Assembly (NCBI RefSeq): GCF_002865645.1
Contig: NW_020194619.1
Coordinates: 1,772,442-1,836,441, forward strand
Origin: Hyaloscypha bicolor E
Lineage: Eukaryota > Ascomycota > Leotiomycetes > Helotiales > Hyaloscyphaceae
Reading direction: 5' to 3'
DNA: 64,000 bases
Part shown: positions 1 to 12,029 of the stretch, piece after piece
Layout: each line of letters starts with the position of its first letter
How positions within the stretch are numbered: the first letter of the stretch is position 1
Made by a program: the position numbers and the translations under genes
Notes under the pieces: generated by a model
Told to the model about the DNA's origin: nothing
Database searches by the model: none
What the model saw: the letters and a program-made list of their open reading frames with translations, nothing else

Positions 1-1040
1 TCTTGGGTTTGAACATCATTTCGGTCTTGTGCTGTACTTGCAGTTCTTCTGAATCCATTGGTTCGAGAACCTTTTCGTTTGAGAAGCTCGCTCCTGTCTA
101 CGTTCGTAAGCCAAAATTTGCTTTGTCGCAAGTGTGCTAGGATGTTTGAAGAACTAAGTACCTTTATATACTCGCTTGCAATGAAGTTTGAGTCCGAGTT
201 CTTCCAATTGTACCTTCTGGGTGATTAATGTTGTGAACCTTCCCTTCAGTGTTGGAAATGCTCAATGAATGCATTCTTATATCTTATATCTAGGTGGGGG
301 GAGGGGGCGTAGTTGAGCAGGGACCTTGAAGTTAGCCATACGGGCGTCAAATGTGGACTCAACATGGGTACAATATGCCCTGGCTGCGATGCTGCACACG
401 GTGATTTGGAGTTGGTTTCTCGTTGACGCGGGGCTGAGTGGAAAAAGCAGGAGCACAATTCATTTGAACTGTCCCCAAATAGGAGCACTCAGGACGGCTT
501 GATTTCAACTTCCATGTAGCAGTGGACTTAAAGTTCACGATTCGCCAAATCTTGCTTCCTTTTGACATCCTCTTCTCATTCTCTTGACCTCACACAACTC
601 TGATTTTGATTCAATATTTACCAGCTTCGAATCGACCCCCAACATCTTCTTACGATCGAAGATGATTTCGTCTCTCAATCGGTCCCATCCTTCATAAGAT
701 ATAGGGTCAAATGGACGAGTGCGTGCCAGTTAGATCACAGATCCGGGAATTTCCCACTTTTGAATCTAGGACAACTTCAGGGGTGATCCCACTTCAATCT
801 GGGTTCTCGGTTTCTCTAAGGTGTACTTTTCTCCAAGAATCCACCAAATGCAGGGCTGAGCCAAGCCCTCTCGTTTTGTGGCGTCGCTTCCCCTATTGGA
901 ATCCCCGACATCGCCAAGCAAAATCACAAGCGAGTTTAAATCCGTAGTATTGCATCTCAGCCCTTTCAGCACCAGGCTGCAACTTGCTCGTTTCATTCTC
1001 CTTTTAACCTGGCGATGTGTCGCGAAGGCCTTCTTTCTCG
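1..1040. other. Intergenic region upstream of the first regulator gene
   Basis: No convincing gene is seen on either strand. The open frames here (for example around 246-568 and 711-1161) have no recognisable domain, and they overlap in several frames. The right part should hold the promoter and 5' leader of the Zn2Cys6 gene that starts at 1041. A gene entering from the left edge cannot be excluded. Confidence 0.5.
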
Positions 1041-3135
1041 ATGTCCGAAAAAATGCAGGCCACACGCCCACGACATACCCCAAAGTTTGTGGAAGGTCGC
1101 TTGAAGTTGAGCACTTCCTGCACGGAGTGTCACAGGAGAAAACAAAAGGTATGGACTTCAAAAAAATTTGATGGCGTGAAGGTGGGCAAGAAAGCTAATC
1201 AGAACCCAGTGTGACCAAAAGCAACCTTGTGGACACTGTGCCAGGAGATATCCTCCTCCGCCGTGCATATATCGAAGCTTCCGGTGAGTATGGTTGTTGG
1301 CTTTCGCAGGCCCAAGTTAACGAGAGCAAAAGGGAAATCTCTAATCCATCCAAAGATCAAGCTGAAATTCTGGGATGGCAATTCTTGCAAGTACATGAAT
1401 CCGGAACTTCAATGAAAGCGGAGTTTGCTCTCGGTAGCAACCAAGTCAATTATGAAGAGGACAAAACTCTGTCATGTCCTCTCACGCAGGAAGTTGAGGA
1501 ACCCTTCGTCTACGAAAAATCAGAGTTGGAACCGCCTCACGTTTCCTTCGACACTCTAGAACAGTTCAGTTCAGAGAATTACCAGCAGCTTGTCACTACT
1601 ATGATCTCCCACCTTTCTACAGCTGTACTTGGGGAGTCGTTTGCTGCGGAGGCACTTTTGCCGAAAATGTCGAAAAGAGGTGAAAGCCGGCTACCCTCTT
1701 TTCTCCAAAGTAATTCTAGAGGGCATAGGCAACCAAAAGAGAACCCCCACTTCAGAAGTAATTTCCTGCAATGTCGTGCGGTTCCGCCGCCGAGCCATTT
1801 CAGTATTAGTGCCGTGGAGCCACTGCACTTTCTAGGAATAACTCCTACAGTCCAGAGCGCAGAACTACTCCAAGTTTGTAAGTTGAAAACGCCGAATATG
1901 ATGAAATAAATATCAACTACTGATATAGTACAGTTTTGAAGATCATATGCAAATATGTGGTATCCATTGATGGTAATCCGGCGCCAAACTGCTATAACGA
2001 TTACTGGGTGCAATGGTCTATAAAATCGCCACTTTTGGCCCACCTAGCTATCCTCACATCTGCCATCTATCAAGCAGAAGCGCAAAACGAACCTCCAGGA
2101 CAGTCTCCAATCACACTTCGTTACAAGGTCAAAAGCATTGAACTGCTCAATGAAATGCTCGGGAATGAAGAGAGCGCTACTTCTCCCGAAGCCATCGCTG
2201 GTGTTCTCTATCTGATGGTGAATGAGTGGTATTGGTGTAATCGTGATGTTGTGCAAAGCCATATAGTAGGACTGAAAGAGATGATTCGATTGCGTGGTGG
2301 GCTGCACAATTTGGGACTGAGTGGATTTGTGAGGAAGATGGTTCTTCAGTATGTGCGGAGGAGTTCATCTAGCAATCTGTTTTGCAAAGATTCTAACTTC
2401 TTGAGCAGCATTGACTATAACGTTGCGTGCTCGTACGACATCGAGCCTGCTTTTTCGCATGTGGAGCCCACTCAACCTCGACACCCAGTTGAAATGAGTA
2501 TCCCATTTGTAGCTGCGGAGCAGGACTTCTGCAGCATCACTGAGGAGCTTCAAATCGGCAAGGAGACAGCGACAATCCTTGACGACATGCGTTTCGTGAT
2601 TTTGGCGCTCATAAAACACGCCGAACAAGATTCTGCAGAGCCAGAGCAGATGAAATTAACTGCTACTGCGACATGGATCAGAGATCGGATCGCCTCACTG
2701 CCGGACGGCTCATCACTTGCTTCACCTTTAGCAAGTGATTTCATATACAAGAGCTGCAGAATTGCTGCCCTCATTTACTGCAAAGCCATCGTCGAACGAT
2801 CTTCACTCACAAAGGTTTGCACGTTGAAAGAACTAACTCATCTCTGGGCGACTATGTGGCGAGTCAAGCTTTCCCGGTGGAAACAGATTCCCGGGATCTT
2901 CCTCTTCGTCATCGCATCTGCACTTTCGGCGGCAGAACTTACTCCACATGGAAGATTTACGAAAGCAATGTTCAAGACGGCTACCTCGTTCATTGGGTTG
3001 GACTATTTTGATTTTGTTGACGCTGCTCTGATGGCTTTTGTCAAGCTGCAGAGGTGGTTGAGGACTGGAGGTGAGGAGGTTGAGCGATCGTCGAAGCCTG
3101 TACCGTTGGAGTTTATTCATATATACGAATCTTAG
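1041..3135 (+). CDS. Zn2Cys6 fungal transcription factor
   Basis: This is probably a nuclear sequence-specific regulator; its target genes are unknown. The zinc cluster is split by an intron. CTECHRRKQK ends at 1148, GTATGG..CAG is removed (1149-1209), and the next exon opens with the third Cys. The spacing is C-x2-C-x6-C-x5-C-x2-C-x8-C, a canonical binuclear cluster. A second donor, GTGAGT, lies at 1284; its acceptor is uncertain (about 1326-1332). A third intron, 1878-1933, joins in phase to a 400-residue frame ending at 3135. That frame has the helical character of the Fungal_trans_2 middle region, including a stretch reading VLYLMVNEWYW. The start at 1041 (MSEKM) was chosen because it is close to the cluster; an in-frame ATG at 1017 is possible. 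The zinc cluster call is firm. The 1284-1880 stretch is the weakest part of the model. Confidence 0.8.
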
Positions 3136-3851
3136 AAGAGAAATGCAGTTACGAACGAGCAACCCTTTTTTCCCATTAGGGGAGTGTCTCGTGACCACTT
3201 TCGGGCCGTCAACTCTCGCCAAAGCCCCTTTTGAGTTTGAATAGGGGCTTCGCTAAAAAGTAATTGCCCCACTCCCTTTAAAGGCCATGCGGCCGCAGCT
3301 ACCTTCCAGAATTCCAGCACTGGCTGTCAAACATAAAGCGTGTTGAGTTGATATGGTGAATAAAAAATCTTCTATAATATAATAAAGACTTTGGTCTTTT
3401 GATTTATCTTTGGGCCTGCCGAGAATAGTCTAGTGGCGCTGACTAAACTTCGGTACCTGCTCCGATGTTCTAGAACTACACCATTTTCAGCTAGCAAGGT
3501 TCTCCAATATTTGGGTCCCTGCACCTCGCAGCGCGCAAGGGAGTCTTCATCCTTTCTCCGCGTCCCTCGCGGCCTCGCGGACACCGCAAGCACCACTATC
3601 TGCGCGGCTGCTCCTGCCCCAGAATTTCACCCAATTCTTCCCAAAGTCTCGAATCTACACGAACCTCCCGTTGATCAATTGCTACATTTCGAACCTCTCA
3701 ATCTGGGACGCTGCTGGCAGCCCCGGAAACACTGGACAATTCAAGATCGCTCTGTAGATGCAGTACTGGCCTCGAAGACGCATTACACAGGAAGAAGGTT
3801 GAGAACATGCCGAACCAATAACACTGGTAGAAAATAGGGATCTGCGGGCCG
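3136..3851. other. Intergenic, about 0.7 kb
   Basis: This stretch lies between the Zn2Cys6 gene and the histidine kinase gene. I see no supported gene. The 3433-3837 open frame has no recognisable domain and probably belongs to the leader or promoter of the downstream gene. Confidence 0.5.
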
Positions 3852-6800
3852 ATGGGCACAATCGACGCCATGGCAGACGCTGGGGGAGATGGGACTCTGC
3901 GACAGCTTGAACCACACTGGAATCGCGGAATGATTGCTGCCTCCATTGTTATCTCTCTTCTTGGTGCATTCACATCTACCCAATTGCATGCTCCCCGTTA
4001 CCGTTGCCTGCAATCGTAAAGACTAACATTTGCTCCAGGATGTGCCAAGCCAGAGCCTCAATTAGTTTCAATGCCGTGCTTGTTTGGGTATTACTTGCTA
4101 GCCTGACATTTGGATTCTGTTCAATATGGAGTCTTCATTTTGTGGCAACGTTGGCATACGAATTGGATATTTCGATTGGGATCAACACAGCTTTAACAAT
4201 TCTCAGCTCTGCGCTGGCTGTCGTTTTCACCTTTGCAGCTTTGGGGTCTGACCTGCTATGGGAAGTCTACCGCCGAGAACGAAAAAGGACAAATGGGAAA
4301 CGTAGGAGGAGGAAGTTGCCAAATGGCTTGGGAAGTCGACCACGAGGACAAGCCTCGGACCTCGACTCCAGACCACTCCTCACTCAGTCAGAGGACCTCG
4401 ATGATTTCTCGCCAGGGCCCACCTCCGGCCCGAACCCGTTTGAGCTGGAGGGAGTTGAAGTGGAGGACAGCGCACCCGTCCCGGAAAATCACCAATTCCC
4501 GCCTTCTCTCGCACGACAGAATTCAACAGGCAGCACATCAACAAGAAAGATATCTACTTTGCCAGTGCTCGGGTCTTCCAATCATAGCTTGATCCGACAC
4601 TCAGATGACAACCAAGAACTAGGGAACGCGGACAGTACGACAGATTTCACAGACTCGGGCGACCACTCAACTTCAGGGCGGTCTTCCTCATTGTTGGGTT
4701 CCAGTTCTGCCTCTACGTTCGCGCTTAGCAGTATTGTGAACATTGCGTATCTCACCACATCTCCAGCCAAGAATATTTTCTTTTTGACTGGAGAAACACT
4801 GTATTTGGGCTGTACGTGGAAGAACATCACAAAGGGATTTGTATGGTCTCTCGCCATTACCAGCATGCATTACGCTGGGATTAATGCTCTAAGAATTCCT
4901 AGTGGCTATTGCACACTAAATTACGCCTTCGTGGCACTATCTGGCATAATTAGTTGGCTTGTATGCATCGTGGGGTGTATCCTGATGTCTCAAATGGAGA
5001 CGCATTTGGGCCAACAATTCCTCTTCTCCATTGCAGCAACAACAGGAGTTGCCGCCATGCATTTTACTGGTAAGTCATTGCGCCCGCCATCTGATGTTCT
5101 CATACTGACACCACCTAGGAATGGCAGCTGCAACATTCTGGACTAAATCACCACCGACGGAAGCAAGAGGCTATCCACCTATCCTAGCAACTGCTGTAGT
5201 TAGTATCGCAATTGCAACTTGCATTGCGGCTAATGGCCTCCTAGCCCATGCTGTAACAGTTTCTCGAAACAAGCTGGCAGAGGTCGTATCGACACGCAAG
5301 AAGTTGTGGAGGACTATTGCCCAAAAAGAGAATGCTGAAGCCGCAGCCGCAGCGAGAAGCGATTTTATTGCTTCTGCATCTCACGAAATCAGGACTCCGC
5401 TACATCACCTCCAAGGATACAGTGACCTGCTCTCGCAGACGGAATTAACCGAGGAAGGCCGTTTGCTACTGCATTCCATTCAACGAGCTACTAAAACTTT
5501 ATCATTGAGTAAGCTACAAAATTCCCCTTGTTGCTAGCATCTTTTAACCCAAACCCAAATCAGTCACAAATAACGTCTTGGATTGGTCGAAATTGGAAAG
5601 TGACTCTGAATCTATAGCCCGCCCTGTCGCTCTCGACATCAGAACCGTCTGCGAAGCAATTCTTGTGTTGCTACCTAATAAAGATGATGAAGCAGAGGTG
5701 GAAACAATGGTCGTTGTCAAGCCCAACGTTCCAAAGTCAATCTTCCTGGATGAGACTTACATTCATCGAATCTTGATGAACCTTCTCTCCAATGCGCTAA
5801 AATTCACAAGATCTGGTTACATTATGTTACTAGTTGAGTTTGAAGAAGGCAAGCTTGTGGCTACTGTGAAAGACACTGGGCCCGGGGTGCCTCCATCTTT
5901 TTTACCTCAACTTTTTGAGCCATTCAAACAAGCTCAGACGAGAGGCTCGCAGAGAGGAACGGGGCTCGGCCTGAGCATCGTCAAACAGTTGCTCCATAAC
6001 ATGAACGGCAGCATTACTGTCGAGAGCAGACATCCCGAGGTCGAGGGAGTCGAGCCAGGACGGACTGGCAGTACATTTGCCATATCTATTCCCGTGCAAT
6101 CTGGTACGGAGGTTAACTCGGCCGACGTGCAAAAGCCCGCGAAAATTGCAATTCTCCACGGTGGCAATGAACGAGCTATCGAAGGGCTTCGAATTGCCTG
6201 GGAGAAATTCGGATTTGAGGTCGTCATAACACATAACACTGCGGCTCTAGCGGGTGTTGACTGGAAGTATATATGGGCAGATCTTCCGTTCCTGAAGGCC
6301 AATCCGGCTTGTCTACAGGCCCTTTTGAAACAGGATTCATGGAGAGTCCTCGTCCCATACGATACTCTCCATCCGATACATCAGATTCCAGAACTTGAAT
6401 CTGCTCTACAATTTGTTCCACTACCGAGGCCATTGATATGGCATACGTTTTCACATCGTATGGCTGCAGCAAAACAAGGGCCGATGAAAACCGAGGTTTC
6501 AAGGACGGTAAGGTTCGCACCGACGGTCAATTTTGTAAATGAAAATGACAAAGCACAAACACCAAAATCGACTGCAAAGAACTTTGTTATCCTGCTCGTT
6601 GAAGACAACCCGGTATGTCGTTTCTCCCATGCTTATCTTCACAAAACCCCTTACTTACTCATCGCAGATTAATCAAAAGCTCGGCCGAAAGATGTTGACC
6701 TCCCTTGGATACAGGGTCTGGCTCGCAGAAAACGGCCAAGAAGCGATCGGTCAAATCCTAGAGAACGACTCTGCCATAGATGCGATACTTATGGACCAGT

Positions 6801-7027
6801 CTATGCCTGTGAAGGATGGAATCATGGCCACAAAGGAGATTCGAGAGATGGAGGCAGCCGGTGCCCTTTCCCGACGACATCCGATCATTGCTCTGACGGC
6901 GGTCGTGAGTTCTGAAGCACAGGCGTTGTTCAAGTCTGCTGGCGCTGATGACTTTCTTGCTAAGCCACTTTCTTTGGCTAAGCTCGAGCACACGTTGGCT
7001 ATTCATCTGCCTGTAAAGCGGAGGTGA
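3852..7027 (+). CDS. MHYT-domain hybrid histidine kinase with receiver
   Basis: This is a two-component sensor of about 987 residues in five exons: 3852-3985, 4039-5069, 5119-5508, 5564-6612 and 6668-7027. The N-terminal membrane part has repeated MHYT-type segments (SIWSLHFVATLAYE, TSMHYAG, AAMHFTG). That family is proposed to bind copper and sense O2, CO or NO. A long polar insert (about residues 100-240) splits the membrane block. The kinase core follows: H box SHEIRTPL with phospho-His about 477, N box LMNLLSNALKFT, G1 DTGPGVP, F box LFEPFKQ and G2 GTGLGLSIV. The receiver begins ILLVEDNP; the phospho-Asp about 911 is in ILMDQSMP, and the conserved Lys is in FLAKPLS. All key residues are present, so it should be an active phosphorelay kinase. 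Exon 1 joins cleanly only with a GC-AG intron (3986-4038). Ligand and output are unknown. Confidence 0.88.
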
Positions 7028-8233
7028 ACTAGCAGGTTGACAAGCAAAGGCCGAAAATTTGTCATTCTTGCGGGGGCTTACTATGGCAGTACCGCTCACG
7101 TATCAGGAAATTCCCTGCGAGCTGGTTGAGTAATGTCTGCCTTGAAATGATAAATCCCAGTCTCAGTACTGGCACAACATCAGCCATTAAACGGAGGACG
7201 CGGGGGAGGCGTAGAGCTTCGAGATGTCCGAGGTAGAGGAGCCTTTTCAACCCTTATTTCACATATCAAAAGCTGACATCCTCCACAGGACTATCGGGTA
7301 AACTCTATCACATGAAGAAGTTGACTTGAAGATCAAATATGAGTTTGTACATAACCTACACACAAGATAGATGCGGCTGACGATGTAGGCGTAAGACGAG
7401 GATGAGCTTTGGGACACACATTAGATCTGTAGACTGTATAGATATTCTCTTTCCAGCTAGTTGCATAGAATTGAGCATACAGACACAAATAAGATCTCTG
7501 GAATCAAATTCCTGTCTCTCCAAGATCTTCGAAGATGGTTCGAGCATATCGGACATTATCTCGTCCGAAGTGGACGATACCAGAGACTGTACCACTTTGG
7601 GAGGCATAGCATTCGGGCTTACACAAGATTAATCCACTGAGACCCCACCGAATCTATAGGATTATAAGCTTAATTTGCACATATTCGTATCTTCGCAAGG
7701 TGTGAGTTCCCATTTCACACTCGCTGCTGGGGTTAAAAGCACTGAGCTCGGATTTCATACTTCGTACCGCCGGATAAGGTTACACCTAGAATTTGACGCT
7801 CAGGCGCTGGTGGCGCTTACGCTTTTCCCCACCACAATGTCTGCTTACACAACATGTGCTTTTTTTTCAGCCTATGGGATTATCACCGATGCGTGTGTTC
7901 ACATTGGCGTCGCCGTTTGATTGAGAATCTGAGAGTTGTTTTCATAAAATTAGAAATTGCTTACTCCTCCGGAATCCAGATTTGAGTGAGGTGAGCGCTA
8001 CAGGCCCCTATCCGAAGCGAGATTAGCTCAGGTACGGGCCACAGGGGTTCGCGTTTTGGCTTGCCGGTGGTACCTGAATCTGTGCAACAGCGCCCTCCCT
8101 TCACCACCGTTCACCCATCTGCAATCAATATCTCTCAAACGTCTCTCAACACGTCGTCAACAATTGAAGCGGTCTACTTGATGCCCATAAGAGAGTAGAA
8201 CGAAGCAGGAGCTAGTTTTTGTCATCGTCCAAG
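7028..8233. other. Intergenic, about 1.2 kb
   Basis: This stretch holds the 3' flank of the kinase gene and the promoter of the Vps62-family gene. Short open frames (7402-7632, 7675-7920) show no domain or splice-supported structure. A purine/pyrimidine-rich leader lies just before 8234. Confidence 0.5.
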
Positions 8234-9576
8234 ATGCGCGCCTCCGTTGCTCTTTCCCTGTCGCTGGGAGCAACAATTGCCAGCGCCCAGCTTCAACCTC
8301 GACAGACCACCAGCATTCCGGATTTCGTCACGAATTATGGTAGATTAAGGCTTTTCCTATTAACCATCCATCACTAACATCCAGGTAGCGCCATTAGTAT
8401 ATCTCGACCAGAACGACGTCTACCTTCCTTCCGACATTCAAGCGCAATTGAACAACACTTACCCCGCACTCAACTACACAGCGCTGCCCAAAGCGGATGT
8501 CCCTTCACCACTCCTCCTTTCAGATCTCGAACAACTCAACATTCTAGGAAATTGCGGGCAGAACTTCGATGCATGCCCCATCTATCTTACCTCCAAAGAC
8601 AATGTGGCGACGGACCCACCTTGGCTTTATGGCGTCCTGCCTGATCCCGTGACCGGCAAGACTGTCGGCGCGAGATCTTGCGCTATCATTGTCAATGACC
8701 ATGGAGGCGGACTTGTCGATGCTTATTATATGTATTTCTACGCTTTTAACTACGGATCGGTTGTTTTGGGGCAGCTCCTTGGGAATCATGTTGGAGATTG
8801 GGAGCATAGCATGGTGAGATTCAAGGAAGGAATCCCCATTTCCGTCTGGCTCAGTCAACATGAAGTAAGTTGCTCCTTCGAAAGGAAATGCAACCGCCGC
8901 TGATGGTGGACAGTATGGACAAGCTTTCACATATGACGCGCTATTAAAAAAGGGTCCTCGGCCCATCATCTACAGTGCATTTGGCTCTCACGCCAATTTC
9001 GCAGTAGCAGGGACGCACTCCCGAAACGTATCCGTCGTAACAGTAAATGACTACACTTCGCCTGGCCCGGTATGGGACCCTACTCTGTCAGCATACTTCT
9101 ACACCTATACACCATCGTCAGCCACAAACGGCACATTCGTGCCTTCCGACGCTACGACTCCCACAGGATGGCTCTACTTCGAAGGCAGGTGGGGTGATGA
9201 ACAGTATCTCGACAGCGACCCTAGACAAGTGAACTTCCTGAATGCCAGCATTGCTTGGAAGTACGAGACTGGGCCAACTGGACCTTTGGACAAAGGCTTG
9301 AATCGGACGGATGTGTGCCCGAATGTGTCGGGGACGCCTTGCACAACTTTGAGTGTGTTGCCTATTACCAGTGGCTCAAGTATCCCAGTCACGGTCACAA
9401 GAACAACTTCAAGCCAATATTCGGTGCCTACGGGAACGGGTGGGGGAAATAGTACTTCTTCTAGAAGTGCGGGTCCAACTAGCTCGACGTTGACCAGCGC
9501 AAACGGGGCCAAAGGTTTGAACGTCAAGATTGGGTTTAGTTTCTGGGGAGTTGTGGTGGCTTTGCTAGTTTGGTGA
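8234..9576 (+). CDS. Secreted, probably GPI-anchored Vps62-family protein
   Basis: The predicted protein has 414 residues in three exons: 8234-8339, 8389-8864 and 8914-9576. It resembles the fungal Vps62 (DUF946) family, whose biochemical role is not well defined. The N terminus is a signal peptide (MRASVALSLSLGATIASA). The body contains the family-like blocks APLVYLDQND, HVGDWEHSMVRF and YSAFGSHANFA. The C terminus is Ser/Thr-rich and ends in a hydrophobic tail (FSFWGVVVALLVW) after a small-residue region, as expected for GPI attachment. Several N-glycosylation sequons are visible. Intron 1 is best ended at TAG 8388 rather than CAG 8384, because this keeps the frame APLVYL. It probably acts at the cell surface or wall. 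Confidence 0.85.
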
Positions 9577-9932
9577 CTTGATTCAGTCACCGATGAAAGC
9601 TCATCGTACTATCTAATGGACGGATTTACCGGCCAGGCTCGCGTTCCCTGATCTCGTCGTCGACGAGCATCGCCCTTGGACCGAAACACAAATGACAGCA
9701 TTTGGCAACGCCTAGGCACATTTTACAAGCTTGCATGCTCGCCCTTTAAAACATTTTGCCCTGCATGTGATTGGTAGAAAGTGGCGCAGCCCATCCTCGT
9801 CCCCATGCGCAATGATCAAGCCCCAAGGCTCCAGCCTTATCGCCTTGACCACCAACTTTAAGCAACGGATCACCTGCAAGAAAAGACGACGATAATTCAC
9901 CCTACTATTACCAGTTTTCATTAAATATTTGA

Positions 9933-11252
9933 ATGATGAAGATATTAGTGCACAACGTCCCAGACGAGATTCTCCTCCAGATCTGCTCAAGTCTCACCAG
10001 CCACGAGCTCTACCAACTCTCACTGTCATGTCGAGCTTTATCTCGAGTGGCTTTTGAAGTGTTCTCCCGCGCCATCAAGCTCGACTACGCATACCGCGAT
10101 GATGGAAGCCTCTCGCATCTGAACGGCTTCATAACGAAACTCGAACGTCGCTCTGGCGGCTTCCTCTCAGGCATCAACATAGCCCACCTCTCATGGCCCA
10201 TCGGTAGCGAGCTTCGTCGCCGCATGCATTACATCTTATCCATTCTCCCCAATATACAGACTCTGAATCTAAAAGAGCATTTTGGCTCGCTTCGGGGGTT
10301 CTTTATCGGGAGTGGAGGACTGGATGAGAATCTGTACGATATTTTGCTTCAAATACCGTCTGCATCTACACTTCGCAGTCTTACCATCTCGGATACCAGG
10401 ATCACGGCTCATGATATTCTGAAACTATTTGCAATGAAGCAGCTAGAACATTTGTCTCTCGATGGCTTCAATTATGCCATGGGTATAGAACCTGGTGAAG
10501 AGGTGCCTCACTCACAACTGCAAAGTCTAACCATCTCGACTTCGGCGAACCCCACTGGCCGCCATATCGACATTATACTTGCACGAACACCCAAACTGAG
10601 GAAATTCACCTGGAATTTCGACCTCAGCTCAACGTTGAATCAAGAGGCAATCCGGCGAGCACTGTCGCCGGCAGCCATGGGCGAGGCTCTCAGCCCTCTG
10701 AGGTCGAGTCTCGAAGAATTGTATATTTCCATGGCTCCTAGTCGGTTTCGAAGCGATTCAACAAGTCTGAATCTTTCCAACTTCTTGAAATTGAGGATTT
10801 TGAAAGTCCACGAGGAAGTTCTTTTCCCGTCGTATAATGAGCTGGGTTATGTTGTCTTCTGTCGTGGTCTTGAGGCACAACTCTGTGAACGCTTGCCTCC
10901 GAATCTGGAGATGTTGGAGGTGAGATGTCAGAGACATATATAAACCCTCAAATATCTTCTGGTGCTTGGCTGACTCATAAAATGTGCATAGATCGTGTTT
11001 GACCGCACTGGCCGAATCGACTGGTGGGCTACAGAGAATCATAAGTTGGTTTTCTGCTCAGCAGGTAGCAAGAGAACGCGTGCTAAGACGCCAAGACATA
11101 TTTCAATCACGGAGAGATCATGTGCTGCTCTTGGTGAGAGAGAACTTGAGGACTGCGCGTTAGAGCCACCAGATGAAGTGAAGTGGGCTTTCGATAAAGC
11201 AGGAGTCACATTCAAGGTTTTTAAGAGGGCAAGAGAGGTACCCCTTAGCTAA
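9933..11252 (+). CDS. F-box protein
   Basis: The predicted protein has 415 residues in two exons (9933-10919, 10992-11252; the intron opens GTGAGA and ends ATAG). The N terminus is an F-box: VPDEILLQICSSL, then ELYQLSLSCRALSRVAFEVF. F-boxes bind Skp1 and bring substrates to SCF ubiquitin ligases. The rest has leucine-rich spacing (LRSLTISDTR, LEHLSLDGF, LQSLTIST), suggesting an irregular leucine-rich-repeat substrate-binding part. The first ATG of a pair (9933, 9936) is taken as start. The gene converges on the minus-strand GFA gene, 114 bp away. The substrate is unknown. Confidence 0.85.
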
Positions 11253-11366
11253 AGCAATGACCCAATCCGAGATTGCAAGATTCACACTCGTTTCTAGAAC
11301 CTTGGCTGAGGAGACTTCGAGCAAAGGTCTTCTGCGTCCTCCTACAAATGTGTGCTATCTCACTCT

Positions 11367-12029
11367 TTATACCGTATCAACCTTCTCAATACCCAGGCTC
11401 TTCCCTCCCTCATCGAATACTTGTTTCACCCACCCAATCCCATCATCAAGCCACCCCTGCCTCCCAGGTCTCATTCCCTCTATCTCCGCACTCTCCTTCT
11501 CAAGCGTCCCCAACGCAGTATCAAAATACGGGCCCCAGTTCTCCTCTTTGCTCATCTCGTCACCGAGGCCCGAATACAAAAAGCTTAATGGCGTTCCGCA
11601 GCGCCCACAAAACGTCCTGTGCGCCTGCTCAGAGCTATCAAAAACCTTGATATACGTCGCTTCCTCCAACTCCTTACTCGGGCGGAGAACTTCTGCCGTT
11701 GTCTTTGGAGTGATACGCTCTTCACTTGTGTTCGAGTCGGAACTCGTGTTGCGGGCCAGAAGGGAGAAAGTCACCCATCGCTGCGGGCAAATAAACCAAG
11801 CCTGAATAATCGCGCCCGAGATCCGACGACAGGAATTACAGTGATCGAGACTGATGACCGGTAAGCGCGCGGCCACATTGGTCTGAGCACCGAATGCATG
11901 TTTTGGTGGGTGGCGGTCGGAATCGAGGAGCGGGCGGGACTCGAAGGCCGGGATGGAGATTGTGTAGGTTATTGCTTTGCAGAAGCAGCCGCCGTGGACT
12001 GAGAAGGGGGTTCTGGGGAGAGAGGACAT
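11367..12029 (-). CDS. GFA/CENP-V family zinc protein
   Basis: This is an intronless 220-residue protein of the glutathione-dependent formaldehyde-activating (GFA)/CENP-V fold. Zinc ligands are visible in the expected order: GGCFCKAITY (C-x-C), then DHCNSCRR (C-x2-C), then FCGRCGTPLSF (C-x2-C). Family members bind Zn and in some cases form S-hydroxymethyl-glutathione. Many fungal homologues are uncharacterised, so the substrate is not inferred. The second half (after about residue 150) contains the usual WGPYFDTALGTL-like stretch. The length is normal for the family and no break is seen. It lies next to a long AT-rich block but has ordinary composition. Confidence 0.88.
   Translation of the reverse strand: MSSLPRTPFSVHGGCFCKAITYTISIPAFESRPLLDSDRHPPKHAFGAQTNVAARLPVISLDHCNSCRRISGAIIQAWFICPQRWVTFSLLARNTSSDSNTSEERITPKTTAEVLRPSKELEEATYIKVFDSSEQAHRTFCGRCGTPLSFLYSGLGDEMSKEENWGPYFDTALGTLEKESAEIEGMRPGRQGWLDDGIGWVKQVFDEGGKSLGIEKVDTV

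Noticed and set aside
246..568. Two overlapping minus-strand ORFs of 69-80 codons
   Set aside because: No domain, no splice structure and mutual overlap; likely chance frames.
766..1161. Minus-strand ORF of 131 codons over the first regulator
   Set aside because: It overlaps the zinc-cluster exon on the other strand and shows no domain.
3433..3837. 134-codon plus-strand ORF before the kinase gene
   Set aside because: Opens on a non-ATG codon, has no recognisable domain and lies where the promoter/leader should be.
7402..7920. Short ORFs between the kinase and Vps62 genes
   Set aside because: Low-complexity translated text, no family features.
8382..8390. CAG at 8384 as acceptor of the first Vps62-family intron
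   Set aside because: It puts the next exon in a frame without the conserved APLVYLDQ sequence; the TAG at 8388 restores it.
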